The translations under genes and the position numbers were made by a program. The notes beneath the pieces were generated by a model. It searched no databases. It worked only from the letters and a program-made list of their open reading frames with translations, and was not told the DNA's origin. Source: Flaccisagitta enflata (taxonomy: Eukaryota; Chaetognatha; Sagittoidea; Aphragmophora). Taken from it: a stretch of DNA of 64,000 bases. The stretch is from NCBI GenBank assembly GCA_965153355.1, contig OZ231127.1:25358001-25422000 (forward strand). The letters run 5' to 3'. This document shows, piece by piece, positions 23,735 through 35,321 of the stretch. Each line of letters starts with the position of its first letter. The first letter of the stretch is position 1.

Positions 23735-23925
23735 AAAAAGCCGCAATTTTAAAAGGCAAAATTGTCATTTTAAATTTCAAAATATCTAATAAAAATCTTA
23801 GATCATTAGAGCGCTCTTGAAAAGATCATTCATTTGCTTCAATCTTGAAATTCTAGCTTTATTCGTTAAGAAATGGCGTAAGAATAAGTAAAAACATTGC
23901 CACTTTCAGTTTGCAATCACATTGA
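23735..23925 (+). repeat. dispersed repeat F, partial copy
   Basis: This segment resembles those at about 28085-28400 and 38905-39235 in the same order: AAATCTTAGATCATT, CTTTTGAAA-like, TTCATTTGGC-like, AGAAATGGC, AAAACATTGCC, CAGTTTGCAATC. It ends where a type A element begins. Confidence 0.6.
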
Positions 23926-24156
23926 ACAAGGCCGGATACACAGCTACCCTAGTCGCGTGTGGGTGGGCAGGAGCAGTGCTGGAGAAGATCACTAGAGCAT
24001 CTGGGCAGGAGCCGTATGCTCAAAAAGCTCAAAACGCCAAAAAAGTAAAAAGGGGACCAACCGACCGACCGACCGACCGACCGACCAAAGGACTGACATA
24101 GCGGCCCGCTATTAGCTATTAGCGGGGTGTAGAGTCGCGTAGCACGTGACTAAAAA
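23926..24156 (+). mobile_element. type A element, short form
   Basis: Starts AACAAGGCCGGATACACAGC, then GTCGCGTGTGGGTGGGCAGG, AGCATCTGGGCAGGAGC, a (GACC)n array (24058-24088), AGCGGGGTGTAGA, hairpin GTCGCGTAGCACGTGAC, TAAAAA. An 11 bp duplication TTAGCTATTAGC stands just before the end. Confidence 0.8.
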
Positions 24157-24157
24157 T

Positions 24158-25500
24158 GAGCATTTTTACAAATACATAACGTTGAGAAGCTCAAGGAGAG
24201 TGGCACTTTCAATCTCATGCCCTCCATCCTTGAAAGGGAAATGGCGACTTTAGCCCTTTGGTTGACTGAAGGAACCCATAAATGTGCATTTTCAAGTCTC
24301 TCAATTTGACACATTTTAGCTTCTCTCCTGTATAACTTCTTGTAAGAGTGAGCAAAACTCCTGGGATTGGTTTTATTTGAAAGATGACTTGAAGTAGATT
24401 TCCTTAAACTTTAAACCTGAGGGAACCCCAAATATCCTAAAATGGCAGATTTGCAACAAAATCTGATGATTTTTCCATTTAAATCTTACTTAGAATACCT
24501 GACAAACTTATGATCAACATCATTTGACCTACTATCTTGGAAATAAATATACGGACACCTAACCATGATTATAGAAGCTTAACTTTCATATCCAATAAAA
24601 CAATGAAAGCAAATCCGTAAACTATAACAAAAAATCTTCCATTAAAGACCATGCAGAGCTTGGTAGCTCAATCCTTTTCTAAATGAGAGCGTTTTGAAGA
24701 AAACTGTCATTTTACCAAAATCTAATTTAGAGGTTTTCAGTTCATATCTTCAAGGGACAACCTACATTGAAATAGCTTTCAAATCTCAACGGATTGAGCA
24801 AAATCATTCTGCTTGATCTCAATAGATCACATTTTTGACAAATTTTTTTATTGTTGAAAAAATTGAGGACTAGAGTCAATCATATTGTCCCAAAATTATC
24901 TAGTAATAAAAGAAAACAAAACTGATTCTTTGATTTTTTTGTTGCTTTTTGAGAGGCAAAGGATACACGGATTCAAGACAAAAAATCATAGAGGAATCCC
25001 ATAAAAATTCAGAACAGAAGCTCTTGATAGATCAAAATACCATATAATGACTAAAAATTCAATGATTTAGGCATACATTTCATTCAGTGAATGAAAAGGC
25101 TAACTTTTCCCCAGCTGTCTGTATATTTATTTCCAAGGTAGTATGTAGTAACCCTATGTAGTAACTCTGTAAAAGAAAAGGGATACAGTTGGCAAAAATG
25201 GCCCTTTGGGGTACCCAATGTAAGGTCCCAAATACCCAAAAAAACCTGCACATATAAAAAATTCTACAAATTTTCATTGAAAAAAGACTGGGATCAAATG
25301 TATGCGATTTGATTTGAAATATGATTTGATGGAAAGGTATAACTAATTCAATGCTTGTAGTGAGGGGCCAGTAGGGAGCTCAAAAGTCCCCAGTAGGGGG
25401 CCCTAAATGTCCAAAAAACGGAAAATTCTATATCAATTGAGTATTTTCACCATTTAGTTCTGAGCTTCTCTGATAAATATCCTGGCTATTGCTGAGGTAT
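24158..25500. other. AT-rich DNA, no gene seen
   Basis: Runs of AT-rich text with phrases that recur in repeat F (CCTGGGATTGG near 24360). No supported exon or RNA gene. Confidence 0.5.
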
Positions 25501-25502
25501 TC

Positions 25503-27790
25503 ACAGGCTGGATACACGACTACCCTAGTGGCGTGCGGGTGGGCAGGAGCAGTGCAGGGTGGGAACCGTATGCTCATAAAGCTCAATAGTCGCAAAAGGG
25601 TTAGATGGTCAGCGGTACCTGTGCCCTGCCTAAGTTGGTTGTGGTTGAAGTTGAGGGGGGAGCAGGGCAGCGGCCCCGAAGGGGTCGATGACCTATGCTT
25701 TCACACATATGGGCGATTTTCGCCTCCTCCTCCTCCTCCTCCGTCCCTCCCCCTCAAATCCCAGTCCCGAGGCCCAAATTCCAGTCTCAAGGTCCAAATC
25801 TCAGTCTTGAGGCCCAAATCTCAGCCTCAAGGCCCAAATCCTTGCCTCAAGGCCTGAATCCTATCCTGGAGGCTGAGATTTGGGCCTCAAGGCCGGGATC
25901 TGGGCCTCTTGGCTGAGGTTTTGACCATGAGGCTGAGATTTGGGCTCCTGGCTGAAATCTCGGCCTCCAGGCTAGGATTTAGGCCTTGAGGCTAGGATTT
26001 GGGCCTTGATGCTGGGATTTGGGCCTCAAGACTGGGATTTAGGCCTCGAGACTGGAATTTGGGCCTCGGGACTGGTTTTGAGGGCGAAGAGGAGAAGGAG
26101 AAGAAGGAGGAGAAAATCCTCATGTGAAAGCATAGTGGCTGACTCTCTCGGGCCGCTGCCCAAAACGCCAAAAGTAATAGTCGCAAAAGTGTAAGGTGGT
26201 GCGAGACCCGTTGCCCCTGTGTGAGTATATGTGGGTGTGTGATGATGACAGGGGTAGTGGCCCCAAAGGGGCCAATGACCTATGCTTAGTAAGTTTTTGG
26301 GCAGCGGCCCCGAAGGGGACGAAGTCCTGTAGAACACAGGGGGACTTTCGTTTGTCCGTTCATCCGTTTGTCCGTCCGTCCGTCCGTTCGTTAGTCCCCC
26401 CCCTTCATCAGACCCCTCAGACCTCAAATCTGGCCTCTCAGGCCTCAAAACCAGCCTCTCAGGTCTCCAATCCAGCCTCCCAGGCCTCAAATCTGGCCTC
26501 TCAGGCCTCAAATCTGGCCTCTCAGGCCTCAAATCTGGCCTCTCAGGCCTCTCAAGCCTCGAATCTGGCCTCTCAGGCCTCAAATCTGGCCTCTCAGGCC
26601 TCAAATCAGGCTTCTCAGGCCTCAAATCCAAATTCTCAGGCCTCAAACCTGGACTCTCATGCCTCTGACCTTTCAAGCCCTAATCCAGCTCTCTCAAGCC
26701 TCAAGTCAGCCCTCTCAAGCTTTTGATCAGCATTCTCAGGCCTTATATCAGCATTCTTAGACCTCAGTTGAATGCCTGAAGTCAGCCCTCTATAGCATCT
26801 CATCCACTTCTTCAGGTAGGACGAACGAAAGTCCCCCTGTGTTCTACAGGACTTCGTCCCCTTCGGGGCCGCTGCCCTGCTTCCCCTCACTCCAATTCAC
26901 AATCACTCAAAGCAGGGCAACGGGTATCGCTGACCATATATTGCCCTTGGGCGACCTGTTAAGCTCTAGGCTTGAATTTGAGCATCAACACTGGGATTTG
27001 ACCCTCGAGGCTGTGATTTGAGCTTTGAGGCTGTGATTTTGGTTCAAACTGGGATTTGAGCCTTAAAGGCTAGTATTAGAGGCTTAAGGCTGGGATTTGA
27101 GCCTTGAGGCTGGGATTGGAGTCTTGTGGCTGGGATTTGAAACCTCAAGGCTGGGATTTGAGCCTCAAGGCTGGGATTTGAGCTTTGAGGTTAGAATTTG
27201 AGCCTCAAGGCTAAGATTTGGGCCTCAAGACAAGGATTTGGGCCTCAAAGCTGGGATTTGAGCCTCAGAGCCAAGATATGAGCTTTAAGGCAGGTCAAGG
27301 GGGTGGACAGAGAAGGAGGAGGAGAAGAAGATCAGGTCGCCCATGGGCACTACGTGGTCAGCGATACCAGTTGCCCTGCTGTGCACAGTTGTAAATTGAA
27401 AGAGAGCAGGGCAGCGGCCCCAAAGGGGACAAAGTCCTGTAGAACACGACTTTCAGCTTGTCTGTTCATCCGTCCTTCTGTCCGCCCGCCCCACCCTCCC
27501 CTGTCCTCCTGTCCAGCCAGATCTGCCTCTCAGGCCCAAATTGCTCTCTCCAGGCCTGAATCTGAGGGGGAGATTTCAGGCATGAGAGGCAGATTCAAGG
27601 CCTAAGAGGGCAGATTTCAGACCAGAGATGGAGGATTTTAGGCCTGAGAGTACAGGTTTCAGGCTGAATGGTGCCCAAGGGCAGGGCAGTGATATCCATT
27701 GCCCTGCTTTCAGTGATTGTGAATTGGAGTGAGGGGAAGCAGGCAGCGGATAAAGGAACGAAGTTTGTAGAACACAGGGGAGTTTCTTTG
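25503..27790. repeat. dense type D cluster fused to a type A start
   Basis: A type A 5' part (25503-25585: GGATACACGACTACC, GGCGTGCGGGTGGGCAGGAG) runs straight into a D body at AATAGTCGCAAAAG (25586). Then follow D bodies at about 25600-25720, 26150-26350, 26820-26950, 27350-27470 and 27670-27790, interleaved with 20 bp GGCCTCAAGACTGGGATTTG and 21 bp CAGGCCTCAAATCTGGCCTCT arrays. The body appears in both orientations. No real gene is present; long frames are products of the 21 bp unit. Confidence 0.8.
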
Positions 27791-28079
27791 TGCATTTTGA
27801 TTCTTTTGATCAAGCTAACATTAATTTACAGAAAAAAATCATTGCCGCTTTTTGTTACTACGCTTCAACAATTTGACACATGCACAGCACAAACAAAAAC
27901 GTGTTATCTAGCTATTCATATTCTGCTGTTTCCGAGTGATCTTTTCACCTGAAATTAGGATGGAAGCTTGGCAGATACATATTTAGCCGTGTGTGGTGGG
28001 GCAGGAACATGAACAGTTTTGTATTTGTAAAAACATCTCGAAAAAGAATTTACGACCGATGGGCGAATTTGTACCACGC

Positions 28080-28400
28080 GGATAAAAAAAAAGAGGCACT
28101 TTTGAATGGCTAATTTCGCCTATAATTTTCAAGGAAACTAAGTAAAATCTTAGATCATTTGAAAGCCTTTTGAAAGTACTTTCATTCGGCACCAATCTGG
28201 TATTGCTATCTTTTTTCTAGAAATGGCATAAGTTTGAATAAAAACGATGCCCATTTCAGTTTCTCAATCCTTATACAAAAAGTGCTTTTTAGCAAATTAA
28301 TGCTTCTCTTGGCAGGTCTCTAGCTTCTAAACCGTTTGAGAGACAGACCTGGGATTGGTCTACATAAAAAGATTTTTTGAAAATCTCTCAAAATGGCACA
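28080..28400 (+). repeat. dispersed repeat F, copy 2
   Basis: Shares with 38905-39235: GAGGCACTTTTGAATGGCTA, AATCTTAGATCATTTGAAAG-like, CAGACCTGGGATTGGTCTA, AAGATTTTTTGAAAATC. Confidence 0.7.
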
Positions 28401-29165
28401 TTTAAAAATAGTTAAAATCGTTTTTTGTAACTGTTTTATCAACTGAGTCTTTTTTTTTATTCAAGTGGTAACTTGGACAAAACGATGGACAGGTCGATAC
28501 GAATATGGCCCATAACAACGAATAGGATTTAGTCAAGCGCTCGCGTCTAAATAGTATTCTTTGCCATGATCTTCAATTGTGGATATGATTATTAATTGGC
28601 GCTCGGTCTTGGCACATGTGCTTAAGTTAAGGATAACCTGGCGATTCAATACCATCGTACAAAGAATAAGATCAAGAGTAAATGATTTCATTCAAAAGAA
28701 TAAAACTCATCTAACAGAAAAAAAATTCAATCCTTTTTTATCTTTTGAATTTTGATATCTTTTAAATCTTTCACGGGAAAGGAAATGAAATGTTAATTCT
28801 GAAGGTGAAAAAAAGGGGAAAAAACCTTATGAAAAAAATATCCGATGAATAATCACAGAAAGGGTGAGACTGAATCACTTTTTCATAACGACACCAACGT
28901 CACTCCCAACCAAACGTACTTGATGATCAGTATCCTCAAGTGAACGCTTGCTAGATGTCGGTTCATATAGCATTTAAGGATAGGATATAACCCATTGACC
29001 AGACTGGATGACCCACGTATCCATGAACCCATGAACCAGTCGGTCTCATGGCCAAAGGCCAAACTTTAACAAAAGCCTCAATCGTTTGCGAATGGATATT
29101 GGCAAGAATAGTGGTGAACACATAGAAAGAAGAAGGGCCGGAAAATGAAAAACAAGCCCAAGAGG
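28400..29165. other. no supported gene
   Basis: Mixed AT-rich sequence. A 78-codon open frame on the minus strand (29199-28963) has no recognisable domain and no clear splice context. CATGAACC is duplicated near 29020. Confidence 0.4.
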
Positions 29166-29167
29166 GC

Positions 29168-29556
29168 AACAGTCGTGTGCGTCTGGAAATGACAAACAAA
29201 AGAGCAAAAACACGCTAAAATGGTAAGAATGTTAAAAATGTTTACAAAAAAGTTAGAAAATGTTAAAGGACGTTAAAAAATGTTAAAAAATGTTAAAAAA
29301 TGTTAAAAAGTGTTCAAAAAATTTAGAAATGTTAAGAAAGATAAAATTTTATGAAATGTTAAAAAAATGTTAAAAAGTGTTAGAAAATATAAAAAAAAAT
29401 GGTAAAAAAGGATAAGAAATGTTAAAGAATATTAAAACATGTTAAGAAACGTTAAAACGATCAAAAATTTAGAAATATTTGTGACGGACGGACCGACGGA
29501 CCGACGGACCGACCGACAGACCAAGGTGTAGAGTCGCGTGCACGCGACTAAAAAAA
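29168..29556 (+). mobile_element. type A-like element with GTTAAAAAAT array
   Basis: Begins near GTCGTGTGCGTCTGG (29173), contains a 10-11 bp AATGTTAAAA tandem array (29218-29450), then GACGGACCGACGGACCGACG, GTGTAGA, the perfect hairpin GTCGCGTGCACGCGAC and TAAAAA. The array unit differs from the AATGACTTAA unit of other long copies but occupies the same place. Confidence 0.7.
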
Positions 29557-29769
29557 TGCTAAAGGTTTTTTTTTTCGCAAACCACTGACGAACAAAATCA
29601 CGGATGAACTGGCTCAAACGAACACCCACAGAAGCATCAATACATCTTCATGATTCCATTGATTGACAAGAAAAGGGTTTTACTGTCTGTACCCAAGTGC
29701 AACCACAAAATGGACAGTGGTCTTTTCGTGGAAGGTCAGGGTTAACCAATTCCGGGTACTTTGGATTAC

Positions 29770-29841
29770 CAATCCCCTATGATGTATTCAACCACAAACT
29801 GTGAACGAAGCCCTGGATTGTCAGTGCGGAGAATTGCAATC
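29770..29841 (-). CDS. possible internal exon, unknown product
   Basis: On the minus strand a pyrimidine tract and TTCCACCTAG (acceptor) precede 72 bases reading IAILRTDNPGLRSQFVVEYI plus IGD, then a donor-like GTAATC. Codon composition looks coding, and the following 120 bases on the same strand hold another open piece (CPFCGC... then VGVRLSQFIRDFVRQ). I do not recognise the product. It may be a relic of a mobile-element protein. Confidence 0.2.
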
Positions 29842-29861
29842 CTAGGTGGAACGTCAAGACA

Positions 29862-30020
29862 AAGACAGAGACAGAGACAGAGTCAGAGACAGAGTCAGAG
29901 ACAGAGACAGAGACAGAGACAGAGACAGAGACAAAGGTAGAGATTGAGGCAGAGACAGCGACTGAGGAAGAGACAGAGACAGAGACAGAGACAGAGACAG
30001 ACACTGAGACAGAGAGAGAC
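29862..30020. repeat. (GACAGA)n microsatellite
   Basis: About 25 imperfect hexamer units AGACAG, with GACAGAGTCAGA variants. Confidence 0.9.
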
Positions 30021-30084
30021 TCAAACGCGTCACACATGAAAATGAAATTCACTTTTCCACGCCGTTGCGAAGTCACGCTTCGTT

Positions 30085-30465
30085 ACAAAACCGACGATGA
30101 AAACGATGACAACGGTGACGACGATGATGACGGTGACGACGGTGACGACGATGGCGACGGCGGAGGCGATAATGGTGATGAAGATGATAATGATGATAAT
30201 AATAACAATGACAACAATGAGGACAACGACAAAGACGACGACAACGACGACAATAAGGACGGTGACGGCGAAGACAGAGATGATAACAATAACAACGGTG
30301 AGGGCGGGGACGACATTGACGACGTTTATGAAAATAACGGCGATGATGATGATGACAATGACAGCAATTACAACGATAGCGGAGATGATAATGACAACGG
30401 CGATGATGATGAAAATGACAACAATGCCGACGGTGACAACGGAGACATCAGTGATAATTATGTAG
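30085..30465. repeat. degenerate GAY/AAY triplet repeat
   Basis: About 125 triplets, mostly GAT, GAC, AAT, AAC and GGY, with no long pure run. The plus-strand frame from 30036 is open to 30533 and would give an Asp/Asn-rich protein. The flanks do not look coding, and a triplet repeat produces this by itself, so I read it as an old repeat and not a gene. Confidence 0.7.
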
Positions 30466-30887
30466 AAGAAGTCAACTGGAATCGATTTGCTTTTTTTTTT
30501 CAAAATCAAGGGATGACGCGGGGGGGGGGGTAAAATATTATATAATTCAACGATTATAAATTCAAATTGTATCAAAAATCGCCAGTCAAGACGGATAAAA
30601 AATGAAGGATGATGTAGAAGATAGAATCGTAGTATATCAAAGAAAATACAGACGTCGAAAGAAAAAAAAATTGTAAATTGTAAAAAGAAAAGTAAATTGC
30701 AAACCAAACCAATAAAAAGCTGATTGCGATTAGAAGGATAATTTGCGCGTGTTTACGAGTTTGAGTTGTTTGCGATTTTTGATGACTGTGAAGCATTTTT
30801 GCGATCCTCTTCTTCCGCATTCTTCTCTTACCCGGCTTTACTGTCTGCTACCGATCTCCGCCATTATGGTGTAAGATCATCTTCATC

Positions 30888-30896
30888 GTTTTCATT

Positions 30897-30984
<88 letters not shown>

Positions 30985-31140
30985 CTGCATTTGCCTATAT
31001 TCTCTTCATCTTCTCCATCATCATCATCATCATAGTCATCATCATACACACACACACATCACACACACATCACACACATATCATCATCACACATCATCAT
31101 CATCTTTCATCTTTCACACACACACACACACATCAAATCA

Positions 31141-31174
<34 letters not shown>

Positions 31175-31239
31175 CATCATCATCATCATTACCACCACCA
31201 CACATCATCATCATCATCATCATCACCACCACCACCATT

Positions 31240-31318
<79 letters not shown>

Positions 31319-31320
31319 CT
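30888..31320. repeat. (ATC)n and (CA)n microsatellites
   Basis: Pure (ATC)n at 30895-30983 and 31227-31318, separated by (CA)n blocks (31046-31060, 31115-31130, 31143-31172), TCATCACACA mixtures and a short ACC run. Confidence 0.95.
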
Positions 31321-31780
31321 TTGTAATAACACTCTCTATGAGCCAACATCGCCACTTCATTCCTTGGCCAGGTCTGGCTCCTCCTCTTCTTCCTCCTCCT
31401 CCTCCTCCTCATCCCCATAGGCTCTTCCTCTTCCCGCTCCCATGGAGATGGTGGTGATGAACCCATGTGAGTTGGCCCTTCACTCTGATCTCAGACATGA
31501 TTCTCTCACTCTTTCAGTCGATCTTCTCTGACTTTTGAGTCTTTGTGGTTTATGTCATAACTCGGGAAAAAATTGCTTCAAAGAATCAAATTTGTTCTCT
31601 CTCTCTATCGATGACCATGAAGACGATGATGATGACGACAAAATCATGACGACAACAACGACAATAAAGATCATGCGGTCATGAAGACGATGACGACGAC
31701 AACGACGACGACGACGATCACAACCAGATGAATTGAATAAAAAAGTGAAATAAGATGAAAATCCCTCAAAATCTTGCGTG

Positions 31781-31782
<2 letters not shown>

Positions 31783-31862
<80 letters not shown>
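31783..31862. repeat. (CT)n microsatellite
   Basis: About 39 uninterrupted CT units. Confidence 0.97.
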
Positions 31863-31864
<2 letters not shown>

Positions 31865-32413
31865 CAGCGGTAAATACAAATTAAAAGAAACCGGGGGTGA
31901 AAAAAAAGATCTCCCCTTTCTCAATTTCTTATTTCTTCGGTTTCGCTTCACCATGTGTTGACACATAAGTTGAGTTTAAACACCGAATTTTCTTGTAATT
32001 CGTAAACAAACAAGAGAAAAAAAGCCGATTCGTTCAACCCGTTGAAATATAAAAAAAAGAGTAACTTTAGTTTGTGTTTTTTTCTCACACTGTTTAAGCT
32101 TATCAAATTGTCGACCCTTGCCTCGATTTCGTGGATTCACGATGAAACACTACATCAACATTCCGAAGATGCGTCATCGAAAAAAAAAAGAAAAGAAAAG
32201 AAGGTGCGTTTCTTCTCACCCTCGATCCACTTGTGCCTCCTTGAGCCGCACTCTGCGTTCGGTCGGTCTGTCTGTCTCGCTTTCATCTAGTATTGTTCTA
32301 TCAGTTAAGCAGATGAATCCCGCAGCAATGGATCCCAAATTTTTTTAATTCCGCCCATCTATTTTCATGGACACAAATCTCTAAAAGTGTCTTCATCTCT
32401 CTATCACAGTATT

Positions 32414-32720
32414 TTTAGTCGCGACTCTATAAGCCACCCTTTGGTTTGTAGGTCGGTTGACCGGATATCTGTAGCTATTAGTCAAATCACCCAAGGAGGG
32501 GCAACTTTCAATCGAAATCGATTTTTTCCTTAACGTCCCACTTAATCGGAACTTAATCGGCGGCGCCGTTTTAAAGGATTCCACTTATCACCGGCGCCAA
32601 ACGCATCTAACTCTAAATCAGCATTTCTACTTTAGAATTTACGAAAACGAGGCCGGTTTCACGGTCACGTAATCGCGGACGGTTGGGCAGGGGCAAGGCC
32701 GAAGCCAAGACCGAGGGTAG
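32414..32720. repeat. decayed type A/B fragments
   Basis: TTTTTAGTCGCGACTCTATA (32413, the hairpin end with its loop deleted) and, at 32648, ACGAGGCCGGTTTCACGGTC with CGCGGACGGTTGGGCAGGGG, a 5' end in forward orientation. The segment between resembles repeat F. Confidence 0.5.
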
Positions 32721-32984
32721 GGGCAAGGGTAGGCGCAGGGGCAACGGAAATTCAAAAATTGAATTTGACGCGCCATTTCACACTTTCTTCACCTGCACAA
32801 GAGGAAAAATGGAAAAAGAAACTCCCCATAATGAACGATATGACAATTATGTTACATTAGTTTGACCTTCGGTGTCACTCTGGGCGACTGCTGGCTTTCT
32901 TGCATTTGTTTTTCTGTCTCCTGTTCTACACCTATCACTTTCTCGCTGAGACGCTCTACTTTTCGGACATTTTTTTTGCGAAGC

Positions 32985-33122
32985 TTGGTGAAAAGTAACC
33001 AATGCTTATGACTTTTTTCCTCACGGCGACAGCCACCATCACTGGTACCCCTCAACTAATCAAAAGTATTATCACGTCATTTCGTAGAGTCCAGATTAAG
33101 TCTCTTTCAATTTTGACCATGC
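32985..33122. repeat. direct repeat, copy 1 (about 140 bp)
   Basis: Matches 34376-34513 almost base for base (GAAAAGTAACCAATGCTTAT, CGGCGACAGCCACCATCACT, ATTATCACGTCATTTCGTAG, TTTTGACCATGCT). The two copies are about 1.39 kb apart in the same orientation. Confidence 0.9.
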
Positions 33123-33879
33123 TGAAATGATATTTCCTGATTGTGCCTTTTATAATTTCGGTCAGACTTTCATTCCAACACTCTGTTTTAATCTTTTGCA
33201 CTATCCTCCTAAAAAAGACCGAAGTCTAGGAACAAGTTGATATACTATCCTGGCAAACAAAAAAGATAAAGCACTCAAGCAACAAAAAAGAAAAACACTC
33301 AACTTCTTGTTACTGTTCAACAGAATAATCCACCAGTAAGGATCTTTTTTTCTTTTAAATGAATTATTTGGCATCATTTTTGTATTCTGAGGGTTTTCAT
33401 TAACTGAGGCATTTATCTTAACTAAGAGGAAAGATGGTCTTCTCATTCTTGTCAACTGTTGCGTTTTTTCCCGACTAAGATGATAGAGGGTCGTCTCATT
33501 TTTGTCACACGCCGACTGCCAATTTTTCATTGGCTATAAATCAAAACATAAGTACGATGTTCAAAGTAGATGAAAGCAAATTTCGAAATCGACAAGTACC
33601 CTAGGGGTACAACGATGCTTTCACGTCCTGCCATTATCAGGAAAAAAGTCGAAGTCAGTCTTCAACTTTTTGAAATATTCTAGAGAAACAGGGTTTTCAT
33701 TTTCTTATGGGAAAGTTTTGGAACTTGATTGACCAATTGCACCCTTGGACAAAATTGATAGGGTAGGTGAATTTGATAATTCTCTTTCAGTTGGCGCCAA
33801 GCAAAAAGCTCTACAACAAATTTTTTTTGCGTTATTAAGATTTATTTACAAAAATTCAAATTGACTCTTTCTCAATTTT

Positions 33880-34300
33880 TTATGATTTTGTGTAAGATTA
33901 GTGAAGGAGTGTATTTATGTTTGTTTGAGCATGCAAATACAAGAGAACATGTTTATGAGCATAGCTGCTCATATGTGAGGGTGTTTTTGAACATTTTAGC
34001 TCATTTAGCAAACTTAGCTCAATTTTTTTTCAAATGCAATAAATGAATATATATTTTGATACTTGTTTAAGCAAGAAAATACAAGAAAGCATGTCAGTGA
34101 GCAGAGCTGCTTATCTATGAATGTGTTTTTAACTATTCTAGCTCATTTAGCTCATTTAGCTTGCTTTTTTTTCTTATTTCAAATAGGGTACATAAATAAA
34201 TGTTTTGATATGAGCATGCAAAAACAAGAAAGCATGTCAGTGAGCATAGCTGGTTGTCTGGTTGAATGATTTTAAATATTTTAGCTCATCTGGTTCATTT
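33880..34300 (+). repeat. three tandem units of about 150 bp
   Basis: Each unit holds GAGCATGCAAATACAAGA-like, CATGT(C/T)(A/T)(G/T)TGAGCA and TTTTAGCTCATTTAGC. The units have drifted apart. They lie between the two 140 bp direct repeats. Confidence 0.7.
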
Positions 34301-34375
34301 CTATGATTTTCCTTTACAATTGCTTTTTATTTCATCTAACAAATAAAAAAAATTGCAGTGATTGAAGACAAAAGC

Positions 34376-34513
34376 TTGATGAAAAGTAACCAATGCTTAT
34401 GACTTTTTTCCTCACGGCGACAGCCACCATCACTGGTACTCATCAACTAATCAAAAGTATTATCACGTCATTTCGTAGAGTCCAGATTAAGTCTCTTTCA
34501 ATTTTGACCATGC
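34376..34513. repeat. direct repeat, copy 2 (about 140 bp)
   Basis: Second copy of the sequence at 32985-33122. It differs mainly at GGTACTCATC against GGTACCCCTC. Copies this alike, flanking 1.25 kb, could be terminal repeats of a small element, but no TG...CA ends, primer site or polypurine tract was found. Confidence 0.85.
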
Positions 34514-35110
34514 TTCAGCATTGGTACCATTGCTGACTAACCGATAGCGTGACGCAAAAAAGATCAAAGCCTCTCATAGGGACGCGTGAACGGTACCAAA
34601 AATGGCTTACGCTGACATAAAGCGTTGTATATAAAGTTTTGATATTGTTTCACAACTTAACAACCTAAAGTTGTCCTCAAAGTTTATGAATAATTTAGAG
34701 CAACGACTAACGACCCTTAGCTTTGGCGAAGAAAATTCATATATGCGAAAAGTTCGTTGACCAACTGTCAGAATAGAAAGCCAAACTAATGTCTATGGAA
34801 CCCAGTTAATCAAACATTGAATAATCAACCAACTAGCAGTCATTCATCGGTTTTGAACTTTATGATGGTGCCACGCTCATACAGAGCCGGTCCACTGCAC
34901 TGTACACCCACTTCATCGTGAGATAGGGACATTTGTTTGCACTGTCATCGACACTATCTTAGTCACGAACGAAAATTCAAAACAAACTAAGGCCCTGATT
35001 TGGATTTTATAAAACTTTGAACAACATCTGGAACAATCATCGGACCATTAGATTCCCAGCACAAAAAAAATTCCTCTCAACCTTTTCACATTTGGATCTT
35101 TTGTTCTCCA
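34514..35110. other. no gene seen
   Basis: Unique-looking sequence without a supported exon, RNA or repeat. Confidence 0.45.
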
Positions 35111-35119
35111 AGTTGCCTA

Positions 35120-35242
35120 TTTTCTCTCTGTTTCTGTCTCTCTCTCATTGTCTCTGCGTCTTTCTCTGTATATCTTTGTCTCTGTGTCTGTCTCTGTCTC
35201 TGTTTCAATCTTAGTCTAAGTCTCAGTCTCTCTGTCTATCTG

Positions 35243-35320
<78 letters not shown>
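35120..35320. repeat. CT-rich tract ending in (CT)n
   Basis: Mixed TCTGTCTC and TCTCTC units lead to about 36 pure CT units (35247-35319). Confidence 0.93.

Positions 35321-35321
<1 letters not shown>

Noticed and set aside
26026-26726. Heptad-repeat proteins (RPERPDL and ASNLASQ types), also at 22372-22693
   Set aside because: The type D unit is 21 bp, a multiple of three, so both strands stay open; units vary as non-coding DNA and the arrays sit next to D bodies.
28963-29199. 78-codon minus-strand frame
   Set aside because: No motif, no splice context; composition not clearly coding.
31357-31443. Short acidic frame on the minus strand (MGAGRGRAYG then poly-Glu)
   Set aside because: It is a CTC-rich tract read in reverse; overlapping frames are equally open and no exon context is visible.
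32985-34513. LTR retrotransposon
   Set aside because: 140 bp repeats lack TG...CA ends, and no primer-binding site, polypurine tract or reverse transcriptase is visible.
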